Part shown: positions 36,192 to 45,040 of the stretch, in pieces
Numbering within the stretch: the stretch's first letter is position 1
How the letters are laid out: each line of letters starts with the position of its first letter
Source of the DNA: Pedobacter nyackensis
Lineage (GTDB): Bacteria; Bacteroidota; Bacteroidia; Sphingobacteriales; Sphingobacteriaceae
Length of the DNA: 64,000 nucleotides
Direction: 5' to 3'
Assembly (NCBI RefSeq): GCF_900176505.1
Contig: NZ_FWYB01000006.1
Span: 231,817 to 295,816 of the forward strand
Program-made: the position numbers and the translations under genes
The notes under the pieces: generated by a model
What the model was told of the DNA's origin: nothing
Database searches by the model: none
What the model saw: only the letters and a program-made list of their open reading frames with translations

Positions 36192-37394
36192 CTATAAAAA
36201 GTAACCTAACAATATACCCGCCAGCACAATAAATGGAGTGCTAACTCTGGTATAATTTAGAATCAAAAAGGTAACAACCATTATTGCTATTGCCATTGCA
36301 TTTAAAGCCACTGGTAATAGCAGTAATATAAATGCGGCAATAATAAACCCAACACTTACTGCATTAATCCCTGTTAAAGAATATTTGATATGGGTTATTT
36401 TTTTTAGGTCCTCCCAAAACGGAACGATAAATAACACCAGAATCAAACCAGGTAAGTTAATTCCAATAACACCTACGAATCCTCCCAAAATCTGACCTGT
36501 AATGCCAAAACCGAAATTCCTCATGCTTAACGCTCCCAGGTAACTGGTAAAAGAAAATGTTGGACCAGGAAGTGCTTGTTGCAAAGCAAAGCCCGATAAA
36601 AAGCCTGAAGCACTTAAGTACTGCTTCATTTGCACAAACTCCGTAAACATCAAGGGAACAAGCACTTGTCCGCCGCCAAAAATCACAATACCATTACGAT
36701 AAAAATTCTCGAATAACCTGATAGGTAAACTAAAAGGTGAAGTTCGGTTGATAATAGCACCCATTAAGGCTAAAAATAGCAGCACTCCAAAAAAGTAAGT
36801 AAGCTTTTTAGGGTTAATGTTCGAAAAAAGATTTAACCTGATCTTACTTTCTTCTGACGGTGTGCCTATCGCAGAGGAAACTATCCCTCCCATTAATATG
36901 GCCAGTGGAAACACATAGGCGTTTTTTAATACCAGAGTTACAATGGCTGCAGATATCGCTAAAAAAATAGTTAATTGTGATACCAAAACTCTTTTTGCCA
37001 GGTTAAAGGCGCCATATGCTACGATACCCAATGCTATCGGCTGTATGTATTTTAAAATTTCGATGAACTTGTCTTTATGATCCAGTTTCGCAAAACTAAT
37101 TGCAGCGAAGGTCATAATTGCAGCAGAAGGCAATATCCAGATCAAAAATGTAATGATGGAAAGCTTTAGCCCTCCCACTTTATAAGCAACACCTACAAGC
37201 GTTTGCGTAGAAGCCGGTCCCGGCAATATTTGAGCAAGCGCATTCAACTCAAGTAACTCTTCTTCAGAAATAAACCTAACGTTTTTTACAAAATACTTGA
37301 GTAAAAGTGCTAAATGCGCCTGGGCACCACCAAAAGCCGTGAAAGTAAAAAGGAATACATTACGGATAAACAACAATTGCCTTTTTCTACTCAC
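36192..37394 (-). CDS. chrA: Chromate transporter, two-domain (CHR family)
   Basis: 400 residues from a GTG start, with two homologous CHR halves. FTFTAFGGAQAHLALLLKYF and LAQILPGPASTQTLVGVAY mark the first half; NGIVIFGGGQVLVPLMF and LQQALPGPTFSFTSYLGAL mark the second. Long-chain CHR proteins export chromate by the proton motive force; many chromosomal members have no tested substrate. It follows a small TPR gene by 10 nt on the same strand. Confidence 0.9.
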   Translation of the reverse strand: MSRKRQLLFIRNVFLFTFTAFGGAQAHLALLLKYFVKNVRFISEEELLELNALAQILPGPASTQTLVGVAYKVGGLKLSIITFLIWILPSAAIMTFAAISFAKLDHKDKFIEILKYIQPIALGIVAYGAFNLAKRVLVSQLTIFLAISAAIVTLVLKNAYVFPLAILMGGIVSSAIGTPSEESKIRLNLFSNINPKKLTYFFGVLLFLALMGAIINRTSPFSLPIRLFENFYRNGIVIFGGGQVLVPLMFTEFVQMKQYLSASGFLSGFALQQALPGPTFSFTSYLGALSMRNFGFGITGQILGGFVGVIGINLPGLILVLFIVPFWEDLKKITHIKYSLTGINAVSVGFIIAAFILLLLPVALNAMAIAIMVVTFLILNYTRVSTPFIVLAGILLGYFL

Positions 37395-37404
37395 CCCGTC
37401 TTAA

Positions 37405-37740
37405 TTAATCATCTTCATAATCTAAACCGGCAGCCGAATTGTAAGCCCCCTGGAGCTCAGAGAAAGCATGCATATCTCTTTTATTCCGCGCTGCAATCAT
37501 CCCCTTCTGATAGATTTCCAGAGCGCGCTCTGTTTGATCTAATTTCTGATATAACTTACCCAAATGGTAATAGGTACCGACATAATCCGCGTGGTCGTTA
37601 ATTAACCTTAAATAATATTCAAGGGCTTTTTCTGTCTCATTTGAGGTATTATACTCAGTCGCTAACGCGTACAATACGAACGGATCATTAGGATCACTTT
37701 CTAAAAACTCTAATAACTTTACTAATCGGGTACTTTGCAT
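37405..37740 (-). CDS. Small TPR protein
   Basis: 111 residues holding about three TPR units (DPFVLYALATEYNTSNETEK, ADYVGTYYHLGKLYQKLDQT, then ALEIYQKGMIAARNKRDMHA) and an acidic end. No signal peptide, so cytoplasmic. The family is widespread in Bacteroidota and has no fixed function. It lies just upstream of chrA on the same strand. Confidence 0.8.
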   Translation of the reverse strand: MQSTRLVKLLEFLESDPNDPFVLYALATEYNTSNETEKALEYYLRLINDHADYVGTYYHLGKLYQKLDQTERALEIYQKGMIAARNKRDMHAFSELQGAYNSAAGLDYEDD

Positions 37741-37762
37741 TTTAAATCCCTGCTTTTTTAAT

Positions 37763-37770
37763 TAGATTTG
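37763..37770 (+). promoter_or_regulatory. Predicted -7 box for etfBA
   Basis: TAGATTTG, full match to TAnnTTTG. It would give a leader of about 136 nt that contains both copies of the direct repeat at 37802 and 37887. Confidence 0.42.
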
Positions 37771-37801
37771 CAAAAAGACAATTTGAAGTTAAAACTTCTT
37801 G

Positions 37802-37920
37802 ACCTTTAAAAATCAAATATATTAATCTATGAAATATCATGAGATTACAATTAATTAAAAAGATCAAAGCTAGTGATAACATCATAACCTTTAAAAATCA
37901 AATTATAAATCTATGAAAAT
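37802..37920 (+). repeat. Direct repeat of the etfB leader and start codon
   Basis: A 17-bp block at 37802-37818 recurs exactly at 37887-37903 (85 bp apart), and the similarity continues through AATCTATGAAA at both sites. The first copy begins a 10-codon ORF (ATG 37829, stop at 37856-37858); the second is the true etfB start at 37913. Confidence 0.7.
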
Positions 37921-38650
37921 ATTAGTTTGTATCAGTAACGTGCCCGACACGACCACAAAAATAACTTTTACCAACGATAATACACAATTCAATACATCAG
38001 GAGTACAATTTATCGTAAATCCTTATGATGAAATTGCCTTATCAAAAGCCATAGAGCTTTGTGAAGGTGGAAAAGGTACAGTAACCGTAATCAATGTTGG
38101 GGAAAGCGCTACTGAACCAACAATCAGAAAAGCATTGGCTATAGGTGCTGATGATGCAGTAAGAATCGACGCTGCACCAAGAGATGCTTATTTTACTGCC
38201 TATCAGATCGCTGAATACGCTAAAAGCAACGACTTTGATATGATCTTATGTGGGCGTGAATCTATCGATTACAACGGCTCTCAGGTGGCAGCAATGGTTG
38301 GTGAATTCTTAGACATCCCTTCTATCTCTATCATTAAGAAATTAGACTATGATGGAACGACTGCAACTGTAGAACGTGAAATTGAAGGTGGTAAAGAAGT
38401 GATTTCAGTAAGCGGTAAATTTATTGCCAGCTGTGCAGAAGGAACCGCTGAACCTAAAATACCTAACATGAGAGGAATTATGTCTGCACGTACAAAACCT
38501 CTACAAGTGGTTGCAGCAAAGGAGATAGCACAACTTAGTAAAGTACAACAATTTGAAACCCCTCCGCCACGTGGTACAGTTAAACTTGTCCCAGCGGAAG
38601 AAACTGCTAAATTAATCGACCTGTTACACCAGGAAGCAAAAGTAATTTAA
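37913..38650 (+). CDS. etfB: Electron transfer flavoprotein subunit beta
   Basis: 245 residues. It begins MKILVCISNVPDTTTKITFT; DMILCGRESIDYNGSQVAAM is the conserved EtfB segment around the AMP site, and SVSGKFIASCAEGTAEPKIP contains the beta signature region. With EtfA it passes electrons from acyl-CoA and other dehydrogenases to the quinone pool via ETF-QO. EtfA follows 14 nt later. The leader before it carries the direct repeat described separately. Confidence 0.94.
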   Translation: MKILVCISNVPDTTTKITFTNDNTQFNTSGVQFIVNPYDEIALSKAIELCEGGKGTVTVINVGESATEPTIRKALAIGADDAVRIDAAPRDAYFTAYQIAEYAKSNDFDMILCGRESIDYNGSQVAAMVGEFLDIPSISIIKKLDYDGTTATVEREIEGGKEVISVSGKFIASCAEGTAEPKIPNMRGIMSARTKPLQVVAAKEIAQLSKVQQFETPPPRGTVKLVPAEETAKLIDLLHQEAKVI

Positions 38651-38664
38651 TAAAAAAAGATCTT

Positions 38665-39636
38665 ATGTCAGTTTTAGTATATGTAGAGCAAGTAGATGGT
38701 AAATTTAAGAAGTCTGTATTTGAAGCAGTTTCTTACGCAAAAGCCATTGCAGATAAACAGAATAGCAGCTTAACCGCTATTTCAATTGGTAATGTTAATG
38801 AGAATGAATTAAATGAACTAGGTAAATATGGCGCTTCTAAAGTTTTAAGCGTTTCAAACGACCAGTTGAAAAACTTCGTAAATCAGGCTTATGCAGCTGT
38901 TATAGCAGAGGCAGCAAAAAAAGAAAATGCAACAGTAGTTGTATTATCTAACTCTTTCTCCGGAAAAGGTTTAGGGCCACGTATTGCAGTAAAACTTGAG
39001 GCAGGGCTAGTAGATGGCGCAGTAGAATTACCGAATCTTGATGGTGGAAAATTCCAGGTTAAGAAAACAGCTTTCTCAGGAAAAGCATTTGCTACTGTTG
39101 AATTAACTTCAGCTATAAAAGTAATTGCGCTTAACCCTAACGCTTTTGGCGTTAAAGAAAATGCTACAGCTGTAGCCATTGAAACTTTCAATCCGGAAGT
39201 AAAATCGACCGACTTTGCTGCTATCGTTAAAGAAGTTGTTAGAGCAACCAATAAAATATCTTTACCCGATGCAGAATTAGTTGTATCAGCGGGAAGAGGC
39301 TTAAAAGGTCCTGAAAACTGGGGTATGATCGAAGAACTTGCCTCCCTGTTGGGTGCTGCAACAGCTTGTTCAAAACCGGTATCAGATGCCAACTGGAGAC
39401 CGCATGAAGAACACGTAGGACAAACTGGTATCGCTATCAGTCCAAATTTGTATATTGCGATAGGTATTTCAGGAGCAATCCAACATTTAGCTGGTGTAAG
39501 TTCATCAAAAACTATTGTAGTGATCAATAAAGATCCTGAAGCACCTTTCTTTAAAGTGGCTGATTATGGAATCGTTGGCGATGCATTTGAAGTAGTACCA
39601 AAATTAATAGAGGCATTAAAAGCACATAAAGGGTAA
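38665..39636 (+). CDS. etfA: Electron transfer flavoprotein subunit alpha
   Basis: 323 residues. The C-terminal FAD domain has VVSAGRGLKGPENWGMIEEL, GATACSKPVSDANWRPHEEH, VGQTGIAISPNLYIAIGISG and AIQHLAGVSSSKTIVVINKD, which is the EtfA signature. It holds the FAD of the ETF dimer. Immediately after its stop lies a long palindrome (39642-39697) that may end the transcript. Confidence 0.95.
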   Translation: MSVLVYVEQVDGKFKKSVFEAVSYAKAIADKQNSSLTAISIGNVNENELNELGKYGASKVLSVSNDQLKNFVNQAYAAVIAEAAKKENATVVVLSNSFSGKGLGPRIAVKLEAGLVDGAVELPNLDGGKFQVKKTAFSGKAFATVELTSAIKVIALNPNAFGVKENATAVAIETFNPEVKSTDFAAIVKEVVRATNKISLPDAELVVSAGRGLKGPENWGMIEELASLLGAATACSKPVSDANWRPHEEHVGQTGIAISPNLYIAIGISGAIQHLAGVSSSKTIVVINKDPEAPFFKVADYGIVGDAFEVVPKLIEALKAHKG

Positions 39637-39641
39637 TATTT

Positions 39642-39697
39642 TGTCATCCTTGAGCTTGTTAAAGGCCCATAGGGTATTTGACAAGCTCAACATGACA
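39642..39697. repeat. Palindromic intergenic repeat (REP-like)
   Basis: TGTCAT plus TGAGCTTGT (39642-39647 and 39651-39659) pair with ACAAGCTCA plus ATGACA (39681-39689 and 39692-39697) around a 21-nt centre. The core, GACAAGCTCA next to ATGACA, resembles a palindrome scattered through many Bacteroidota genomes. It may act as the etfBA terminator. Confidence 0.6.
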
Positions 39698-39707
39698 TTT
39701 CTATAAA

Positions 39708-40319
39708 ATGAAAAAAGTAAAACTAGACATCGTTGGTTTATCTTATAGCCAAACCCAGTCGGGCGCCTACGCCCTTGTACTCGGAGAAGTAAATGGCAGA
39801 AGACGCCTTCCAATTATTATTGGCGCGTTTGAAGCACAGGCTATAGCCATAGAAATAGAAAAGATGACCCCCAGCAGGCCGTTAACCCACGACCTGTTTA
39901 AGACATTTGCGCAGATCTACAACATTGAAATCGAAGAGATTTTAATCTATAACCTGGTAGAGGGGGTTTTCTATGCTAAGCTGATTTGTACTGACGGAAA
40001 AACTACCCATGAAATTGACGCCCGCACCTCCGATGCCATTGCATTAGCTGTTCGCTTCAATGCCGCTATATACACTTATGAATTTATACTTTCTTCAGCA
40101 GGCATTGTAATAGAAGGTAACGATTTCCTTTTTCTTGAAAACATGGACAACCTGTCGAAAGAACAGGGAACAGAAGACATGTCATCTATGTCCTCGAGCT
40201 ATAAATCATTAACCATAGAAGAATTAAACCAAAAACTTCAGGAAGCAATCGCTGAGGAAGCTTATGAAAAAGCTGCCCGTATTCGTGATGAACTAAACAA
40301 AAGAAACAATGAACGTTAA
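39708..40319 (+). CDS. Bifunctional nuclease family (DUF151) with UVR motif
   Basis: 203 residues. Residues 1-135 are the DUF151/BFN domain (GAYALVLGEVNGRRRLPIII, then FEAQAIAIEIEKMTPSRPLT and the TSDAIALAVRF segment). A C-terminal UVR helix pair (AEEAYEKAARIRDELNKR) is added, as in other Bacteroidota members. Plant and bacterial relatives have RNase/DNase activity or act in stress response. Its end overlaps the next gene by 11 nt, suggesting coupled translation. Confidence 0.87.
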   Translation: MKKVKLDIVGLSYSQTQSGAYALVLGEVNGRRRLPIIIGAFEAQAIAIEIEKMTPSRPLTHDLFKTFAQIYNIEIEEILIYNLVEGVFYAKLICTDGKTTHEIDARTSDAIALAVRFNAAIYTYEFILSSAGIVIEGNDFLFLENMDNLSKEQGTEDMSSMSSSYKSLTIEELNQKLQEAIAEEAYEKAARIRDELNKRNNER

Positions 40320-41694
40320 GTTACGCTTAACCCTTATGAGTTTTTTACAGTTCTTCGTTTGGGGTGCCTGGCTTATCACTATAGCTAATTATTGGTTCGG
40401 GACAAAACAATGGGATGGTACGCAATTTGGTGCCATTTTTGCCACAATGGGGTTTGCATCCCTGATCATGCCTACACTCACTGGAATTATTGCCGACAAG
40501 TGGGTAAATGCAGAAGTTCTTTATGGAATTCTGCATATTCTTTATGCGGGGGTATTGTTCTATATTCCACAGGTTGAAAGTCCGAATAGTTTTTTCTGGG
40601 TCATGCTATTGGCGATGTGTTTTTATATGCCAACCATTTCATTAAGTAATTCTATTTCTTACACTACCTTAAAATCCAGAGCATTCGATGTAATCAAGGA
40701 TTTCCCACCTATTAGGGTTTGGGGTACTATTGGCTTTATTGTGGCTATGTGGACGACCAATCTGACCGGGAATAAAGCTACAGCTTATCAATTCTATATC
40801 GCAGGTACTGCTGCACTTGCATTGGGTATATACGCTTTTACTTTACCAAAATGCCCACCGCAGAAGTTAATAGAAGAGAAAAAAACATTCGCACAAACTT
40901 TAGGTTTGGAAGCATTTAAGCTGTTTGCAAATTATAAAATGGCTTTATTTTTCATTTTTTCCATGTTTTTAGGTGGTGCATTGCAATTGACTAATGCTTA
41001 TGGTGATGTGTTTCTAGATGAGTTTAAACTATTCCCGGCCTATGCAGATTCATTTGTAATTAAGTACTCGACGATCATTATGTCTATTTCTCAGGTTTCT
41101 GAGACCTTATTCATTTTGGCAATTCCTTTCTTTTTAAAACAATTTGGTATTAAAAAAGTAATTGTGATTGCTATGTTAGCCTGGGTTTTACGCTTTGGAT
41201 TCTTTGCCTTTGGCGATCCTGCAGGTAACTTATGGATGATTGTAATGTCGTGTATCGTATACGGAATGGCATTTGATTTCTTCAATATCTCCGGTTCCCT
41301 TTTCGTGGAGACTTCTACTACTCCAAAAACGCGCTCATCGGCACAAGGCATGTTTATGATGATGACAAATGGATTCGGAGCAGTATTCGGAAGCCTTGTC
41401 TCCGGCTGGATGATCGATAAATACTTCACAAAACATTATAGTGATATTCAATCTTTGGCCACTGTGGCAAATACAAATCCAGAAAATGAGCACTTACTTA
41501 CCTTCCTAAAAAACAAAGGTATAAGCGTGTTGAGTAATGGTGATCTAAGCAGAGTTTTAGATGTAAAAGACTGGCACGACATATGGCTTTCTTTTACAGT
41601 TTATGCATTGATCATTACCATCGGATTTGCTGTTATGTTTAAGCACAAACACAATAGCGCTGAAGAAAAAGCTATTGAAAAATTAGGACATTAA
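40309..41694 (+). CDS. Nucleoside:H+ symporter family MFS transporter (NupG-like)
   Basis: 461 residues with 12 predicted helices. The start (FLQFFVWGAWLITIANYWFG) and GAIFATMGFASLIMPTLTGI are typical of the NHS/NupG group; RVWGTIGFIVAMWTTNLTG and the FNISGSLFVETSTTPKTRSS loop are also family marks. It would import nucleosides with protons. The gene overlaps the bifunctional nuclease gene, and a strong bidirectional terminator follows. Pairing of a nuclease-family protein with a nucleoside importer is suggestive, not proven. Confidence 0.87.
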   Translation: MNVKLRLTLMSFLQFFVWGAWLITIANYWFGTKQWDGTQFGAIFATMGFASLIMPTLTGIIADKWVNAEVLYGILHILYAGVLFYIPQVESPNSFFWVMLLAMCFYMPTISLSNSISYTTLKSRAFDVIKDFPPIRVWGTIGFIVAMWTTNLTGNKATAYQFYIAGTAALALGIYAFTLPKCPPQKLIEEKKTFAQTLGLEAFKLFANYKMALFFIFSMFLGGALQLTNAYGDVFLDEFKLFPAYADSFVIKYSTIIMSISQVSETLFILAIPFFLKQFGIKKVIVIAMLAWVLRFGFFAFGDPAGNLWMIVMSCIVYGMAFDFFNISGSLFVETSTTPKTRSSAQGMFMMMTNGFGAVFGSLVSGWMIDKYFTKHYSDIQSLATVANTNPENEHLLTFLKNKGISVLSNGDLSRVLDVKDWHDIWLSFTVYALIITIGFAVMFKHKHNSAEEKAIEKLGH

Positions 41695-41731
41695 ACATAT
41701 ACACTATTGTTTTAAAATGATGGCAAAAACA

Positions 41732-41762
41732 AAACCCCGTTCAGTTATGCTGAACGGGGTTT
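41732..41762. terminator. Convergent terminator between nucleoside transporter and gltA
   Basis: Perfect 13-nt arms (41732-41744, 41750-41762) with a 5-nt loop, A-run before and T-run after. Classical bidirectional terminator. Confidence 0.92.
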
Positions 41763-41782
41763 CATTTTTTATAATCAGAATA

Positions 41783-43069
41783 TTATCTATCTTTTATTTC
41801 AGTGAACTTTCTATCAGTGTGGCCAACATAAATTTGACGCGGACGACCGATCGGTTCTTTGTTTTCGTGCATTTCTTTCCATTGTGCGATCCATCCTGGT
41901 AAACGGCCTAAAGCGAACAATACCGTGAACATATCAGTTGGGAATCCCAGAGCTCTATAAATGATACCAGAATAGAAATCTACATTTGGATAAAGCTTAC
42001 GTTGAACAAAATAAGGATCATTCAATGCTGCTTCTTCAAGCTTCTTAGCGATTTCTAAAACAGGATCGTTAATTCCTAATTTCTCTAAAATATCATCACA
42101 TGCTTTTTTAATGATTTTAGCTCTTGGATCAAAGTTTTTATAAACTCTGTGTCCAAAGCCCATCATGCGGAAAGGATCATTTTTGTCTTTAGCTTTATTG
42201 ATCCATTTTTCTGTGTCTCCACCATCTTCTTTGATCAGCTCAAGCATCTCAATTACTGCCTGGTTCGCTCCACCATGAAGTGGTCCCCACAAAGCATCAA
42301 TTCCTGCAGATACAGAAGCGTACAGATTACAATCAGAAGAACCTACCATTCTTACAGTAGAAGCAGAACAGTTCTGCTCATGATCCGCATGAAGGATAAG
42401 TAAAGTGTTCATTGCATTAACTACTACCGGATCGATTTCAATCTCCTCAGTACGCTGACCAAAAATCATGTTCAGGAAATTGCTTACGTAGTCGTACTTA
42501 TTTTTAGGGTAAATAAGTGGATGACCCAATGATTTTTTATAAATGAAAGAAACGATAGTCGGGAATTTAGCCAATAACTTGATCATCGTCAGATCCATTG
42601 TTTCAGGCGATGAGTTGGCGTTTAACGACTCCGGATAAAAGGTCGACAGTGAGCACACTAACGAAGAAAGTTGCGCCATTGGGTGCGACTTAGATGGATA
42701 TCCATCCAAAAACTTCTTCATGTCTTCATGGATCAGTGTATGTCTGCTGATCTGAGTCTGGAAATCCGTAAGCTGAGATTCAGTAGGCAGATCTCCATAA
42801 ATTAATAAATAAGCTACCTCTAAAAATGTAGATTTTTCTGCCAGTTCTTCAATTGGATAACCGCGATATTTTAAGATACCCAGTTCGCCATCTAAAAAAG
42901 TTATTGCACTCTTGGTAGAGCCCGTATTCTTGTATCCAAAGTCTAAAGTAATATGACCGGTTAAATCTCTAAGTTTAGAAATATCAATAGCCTTCTCCCC
43001 TTCGGTACCTGTAATAACGGGAAATTCATACACTTTTCCATCAATCTTAATTTCTGCAATATCTGACAT
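41783..43069 (-). CDS. gltA: Citrate synthase (type II, hexameric)
   Basis: 428 residues, the long type with an N-terminal beta domain (KVYEFPVITGTEGEKAIDIS). Catalytic residues lie in LHADHEQNCSASTVRMVGSS (His), WGPLHGGANQAVIEML (His) and the RAKIIKK region; GFGHRVYKNFDPRAK is the family signature, whose Asp equivalent lies further on. It makes citrate from oxaloacetate and acetyl-CoA. Single gene with its own -7 box at 43093-43100. Confidence 0.96.
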   Translation of the reverse strand: MSDIAEIKIDGKVYEFPVITGTEGEKAIDISKLRDLTGHITLDFGYKNTGSTKSAITFLDGELGILKYRGYPIEELAEKSTFLEVAYLLIYGDLPTESQLTDFQTQISRHTLIHEDMKKFLDGYPSKSHPMAQLSSLVCSLSTFYPESLNANSSPETMDLTMIKLLAKFPTIVSFIYKKSLGHPLIYPKNKYDYVSNFLNMIFGQRTEEIEIDPVVVNAMNTLLILHADHEQNCSASTVRMVGSSDCNLYASVSAGIDALWGPLHGGANQAVIEMLELIKEDGGDTEKWINKAKDKNDPFRMMGFGHRVYKNFDPRAKIIKKACDDILEKLGINDPVLEIAKKLEEAALNDPYFVQRKLYPNVDFYSGIIYRALGFPTDMFTVLFALGRLPGWIAQWKEMHENKEPIGRPRQIYVGHTDRKFTEIKDR

Positions 43070-43092
43070 ATATATTCTTAAATTTTATAAAA

Positions 43093-43100
43093 CAAACTTA
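43093..43100 (-). promoter_or_regulatory. Predicted -7 box for gltA
   Basis: On the minus strand TAAGTTTG, full match to TAnnTTTG, 23 nt before the ATG. Predicted leader about 17 nt. Confidence 0.48.
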
Positions 43101-43185
43101 ACTAATCCATTCTGATTAGCTTTTAGCTTACTATAACAAAGCTGTTAAATTATTATTAAATGAGCGTCAAAAAAGAATCAAAAAA

Positions 43186-43716
43186 CTACTTACTAGATTT
43201 TATCTCTTCCACAATACGACCACACTCCATCATCTCATCTCCATAATATGGATTTTGAATTTTGCTCTCCGCCGAAAGCCAGTCACCCCCATCATTATTA
43301 TTGGCCATAGGGCAATGTTGTACATAAATAGATCCCTTAACCAGATCAGCATGCTTAAACAAAGCAATCACATCCGAACTTAATGATGTAAATTCTTTAC
43401 GCTGCGTTTTAATATCAGCAGCAGTCGCAATCTTGTCCGCAATTAATGCAGTACTCTCACAACCTTTATAATTAGCAAGATCAGTTTTAAGGGCTAAAGC
43501 TGCCTTTTGAGCCTCTTCAAATTTTGTACTAACCAAAGCGTCCTTCAAAGAAATGTAACCATTATATATGGCCTGAACTTTACCGTCTTTTAATTCAACT
43601 GCAACACCAGCGGTTTTGATGTTTGTTGTGGTATCTGAATTCCCTGCTACTTTCTTTTCCGTATTCGTGCAAGAAACTATCCCTGAGATGAGCATTACTG
43701 CAAGATATTTCCTCAT
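43186..43716 (-). CDS. DUF3347 lipoprotein, probable metal-binding
   Basis: 176 residues. Lipoprotein signal MRKYLAVMLISGIVSC with the lipid Cys at 16. The body is DUF3347 (YNGYISLKDALVSTKFEEAQ), and the C-terminal segment YVQHCPMANNNDGGDWLSAE with NPYYGDEMMECG is the region of His, Cys and Met residues typical of members linked to copper or other metal efflux. No CusA/CusB partner is adjacent. It would sit in the periplasm, lipid-anchored. A -7 box lies at 43804-43811. Confidence 0.84.
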   Translation of the reverse strand: MRKYLAVMLISGIVSCTNTEKKVAGNSDTTTNIKTAGVAVELKDGKVQAIYNGYISLKDALVSTKFEEAQKAALALKTDLANYKGCESTALIADKIATAADIKTQRKEFTSLSSDVIALFKHADLVKGSIYVQHCPMANNNDGGDWLSAESKIQNPYYGDEMMECGRIVEEIKSSK

Positions 43717-43803
43717 GTTTTGTTTTTTCGGTTAAAATAGCATTTTAATTTTAAATAAATAAACCAGGACCTAAAAAAATCCTGTACATTTCATTTTTAC
43801 CTG

Positions 43804-43811
43804 CAAAAATA
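43804..43811 (-). promoter_or_regulatory. Predicted -7 box for the DUF3347 gene
   Basis: On the minus strand TATTTTTG, full match to TAnnTTTG; leader about 80 nt to the ATG at 43716. Confidence 0.42.
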
Positions 43812-43872
43812 AGCTTTGAACAAAATATTTACAATCAATACCACCCAATTAATTAGGTCTAACCCAAAATAA

Positions 43873-43906
43873 AAAGACCTGTATCATGAACATGATACAG
43901 GCCTTT
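43873..43906. terminator. Terminator downstream of miaA
   Basis: Arms 43873-43888 and 43891-43906 pair almost perfectly (one G-T mismatch as G-U) with a minimal loop, flanked by A and T runs. On the minus strand it would end the miaA operon, 140 nt after its stop. Confidence 0.85.
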
Positions 43907-44046
43907 TATAAATATTCTATTCAGAATTACAATTTGAAGCTATAAGCTAAACGTAGCTTACGCCTAAACACATGCCATTATTTTTCTTATCCTCATAAAA
44001 TTTTAAATATCCAAAGAATTAAGTATACTGAATCTATTCGTAAAAA

Positions 44047-45006
44047 CTACCGGATGCGTTTCAAGTTTTTATCATATAATGACAAAGCCTGATCCATAAG
44101 ATCGTCTGTTCTATCCGAATTTATCCAGTTTATTTTCACACCATCTTTCTCCATCTTTCTGAAAAAAGTCATCTGCCGTTTAGCAAATTGGCATATTGCG
44201 ACCGCTAATCTTTCCTGCAGCGTACCATAATCCATCTCACCGGAAAGGTAGCTTACAACAAACTTGTATTCAAGACCATAGAAAATCAATTTCTCCTTCG
44301 AAACTCCCCTCTTTATTAACGCTTCTACCTCCTCAATCAAACCCTGCCTCAGTCGTAAATCAAGCCGGCTAATAATCCGCTCTCTGCGTAAATTAATAGC
44401 CGAAGCCAAACCGATAACACAGGAATTTAAGGCCGGCCTTTCTACTTTAATAAGTGTATGTCCGGTTAAATAATCGGACACTTCTATGGCTCTTATTAAT
44501 CTTTTTCGGGATGATAAATCTGCGTGAGCCGTAAATTCATGAGCGTATCTTGACAAAATATCCCGCAGTTCAGGCACCTCTAATACCTCTAAAGTGGCCC
44601 TGAGCGTAGCATTTGGCGGAATAGCTGTATACTCATGATCCTGAAGTATACTATGGATATACATACCACTGCCGCCACATAGCACTGGAAGCACCTGCCT
44701 TTCAGTTATTTCCTCAAATGCTTCATAAAAATCTTCCTTAAACTCGTTCACATTATAACTATCACCGGCACTTTTAATGTCAATCAAATGGTAAGAGATT
44801 TTTCTGCCATCAATGATGTACTCATCCAGATCTTTTCCAGTACCAATATCCATTCCCTCAAACACTTGCCTGCTATCGGCACTAATAATTTCACCGTTTA
44901 TGGCGCTAGACAAATTGACAGCAAGCTTTGTCTTACCAGAAGCAGTAGGCCCCAATATCACCAGGAGTGGCTTTTTATCAGTTTTAGTATGATCAAAAGA
45001 AATCAT
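44047..45006 (-). CDS. miaA: tRNA dimethylallyltransferase
   Basis: 319 residues from ATG 45006; an upstream TTG at 45030 would add eight residues. The P-loop is LVILGPTASGKTKLAVNLS; ISADSRQVFEGMDIGTGKD and GGSGMYIHSIL are the other conserved blocks, and RQMTFFRK near the end contacts tRNA. It isopentenylates A37 of tRNAs reading UNN codons. Third gene of a reverse-strand run with two poorly known genes, 10-34 nt after the preceding one. Confidence 0.95.
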   Translation of the reverse strand: MISFDHTKTDKKPLLVILGPTASGKTKLAVNLSSAINGEIISADSRQVFEGMDIGTGKDLDEYIIDGRKISYHLIDIKSAGDSYNVNEFKEDFYEAFEEITERQVLPVLCGGSGMYIHSILQDHEYTAIPPNATLRATLEVLEVPELRDILSRYAHEFTAHADLSSRKRLIRAIEVSDYLTGHTLIKVERPALNSCVIGLASAINLRRERIISRLDLRLRQGLIEEVEALIKRGVSKEKLIFYGLEYKFVVSYLSGEMDYGTLQERLAVAICQFAKRQMTFFRKMEKDGVKINWINSDRTDDLMDQALSLYDKNLKRIR

Positions 45007-45040
45007 TTCATTTATTTTTTTCAATTGCAAGATACTCCCT

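Larger units (their letters stand above)
43717..44046. other. Intergenic stretch between DUF3347 and miaA genes
   Basis: 330 nt without a gene. It holds the -7 box of the DUF3347 gene, the hairpin at 43873-43906 and, on the minus strand at 43931-43961, ten codons plus stop that read like the C-terminus of an outer-membrane barrel (KLRLAYSFKL). Nothing else recognised. Confidence 0.6.

Noticed and set aside
38889..39527. 212-codon open frame on the minus strand
   Set aside because: It is antisense to etfA, whose conserved FAD-domain motifs are unmistakable. The opposite frame has no recognised motif.
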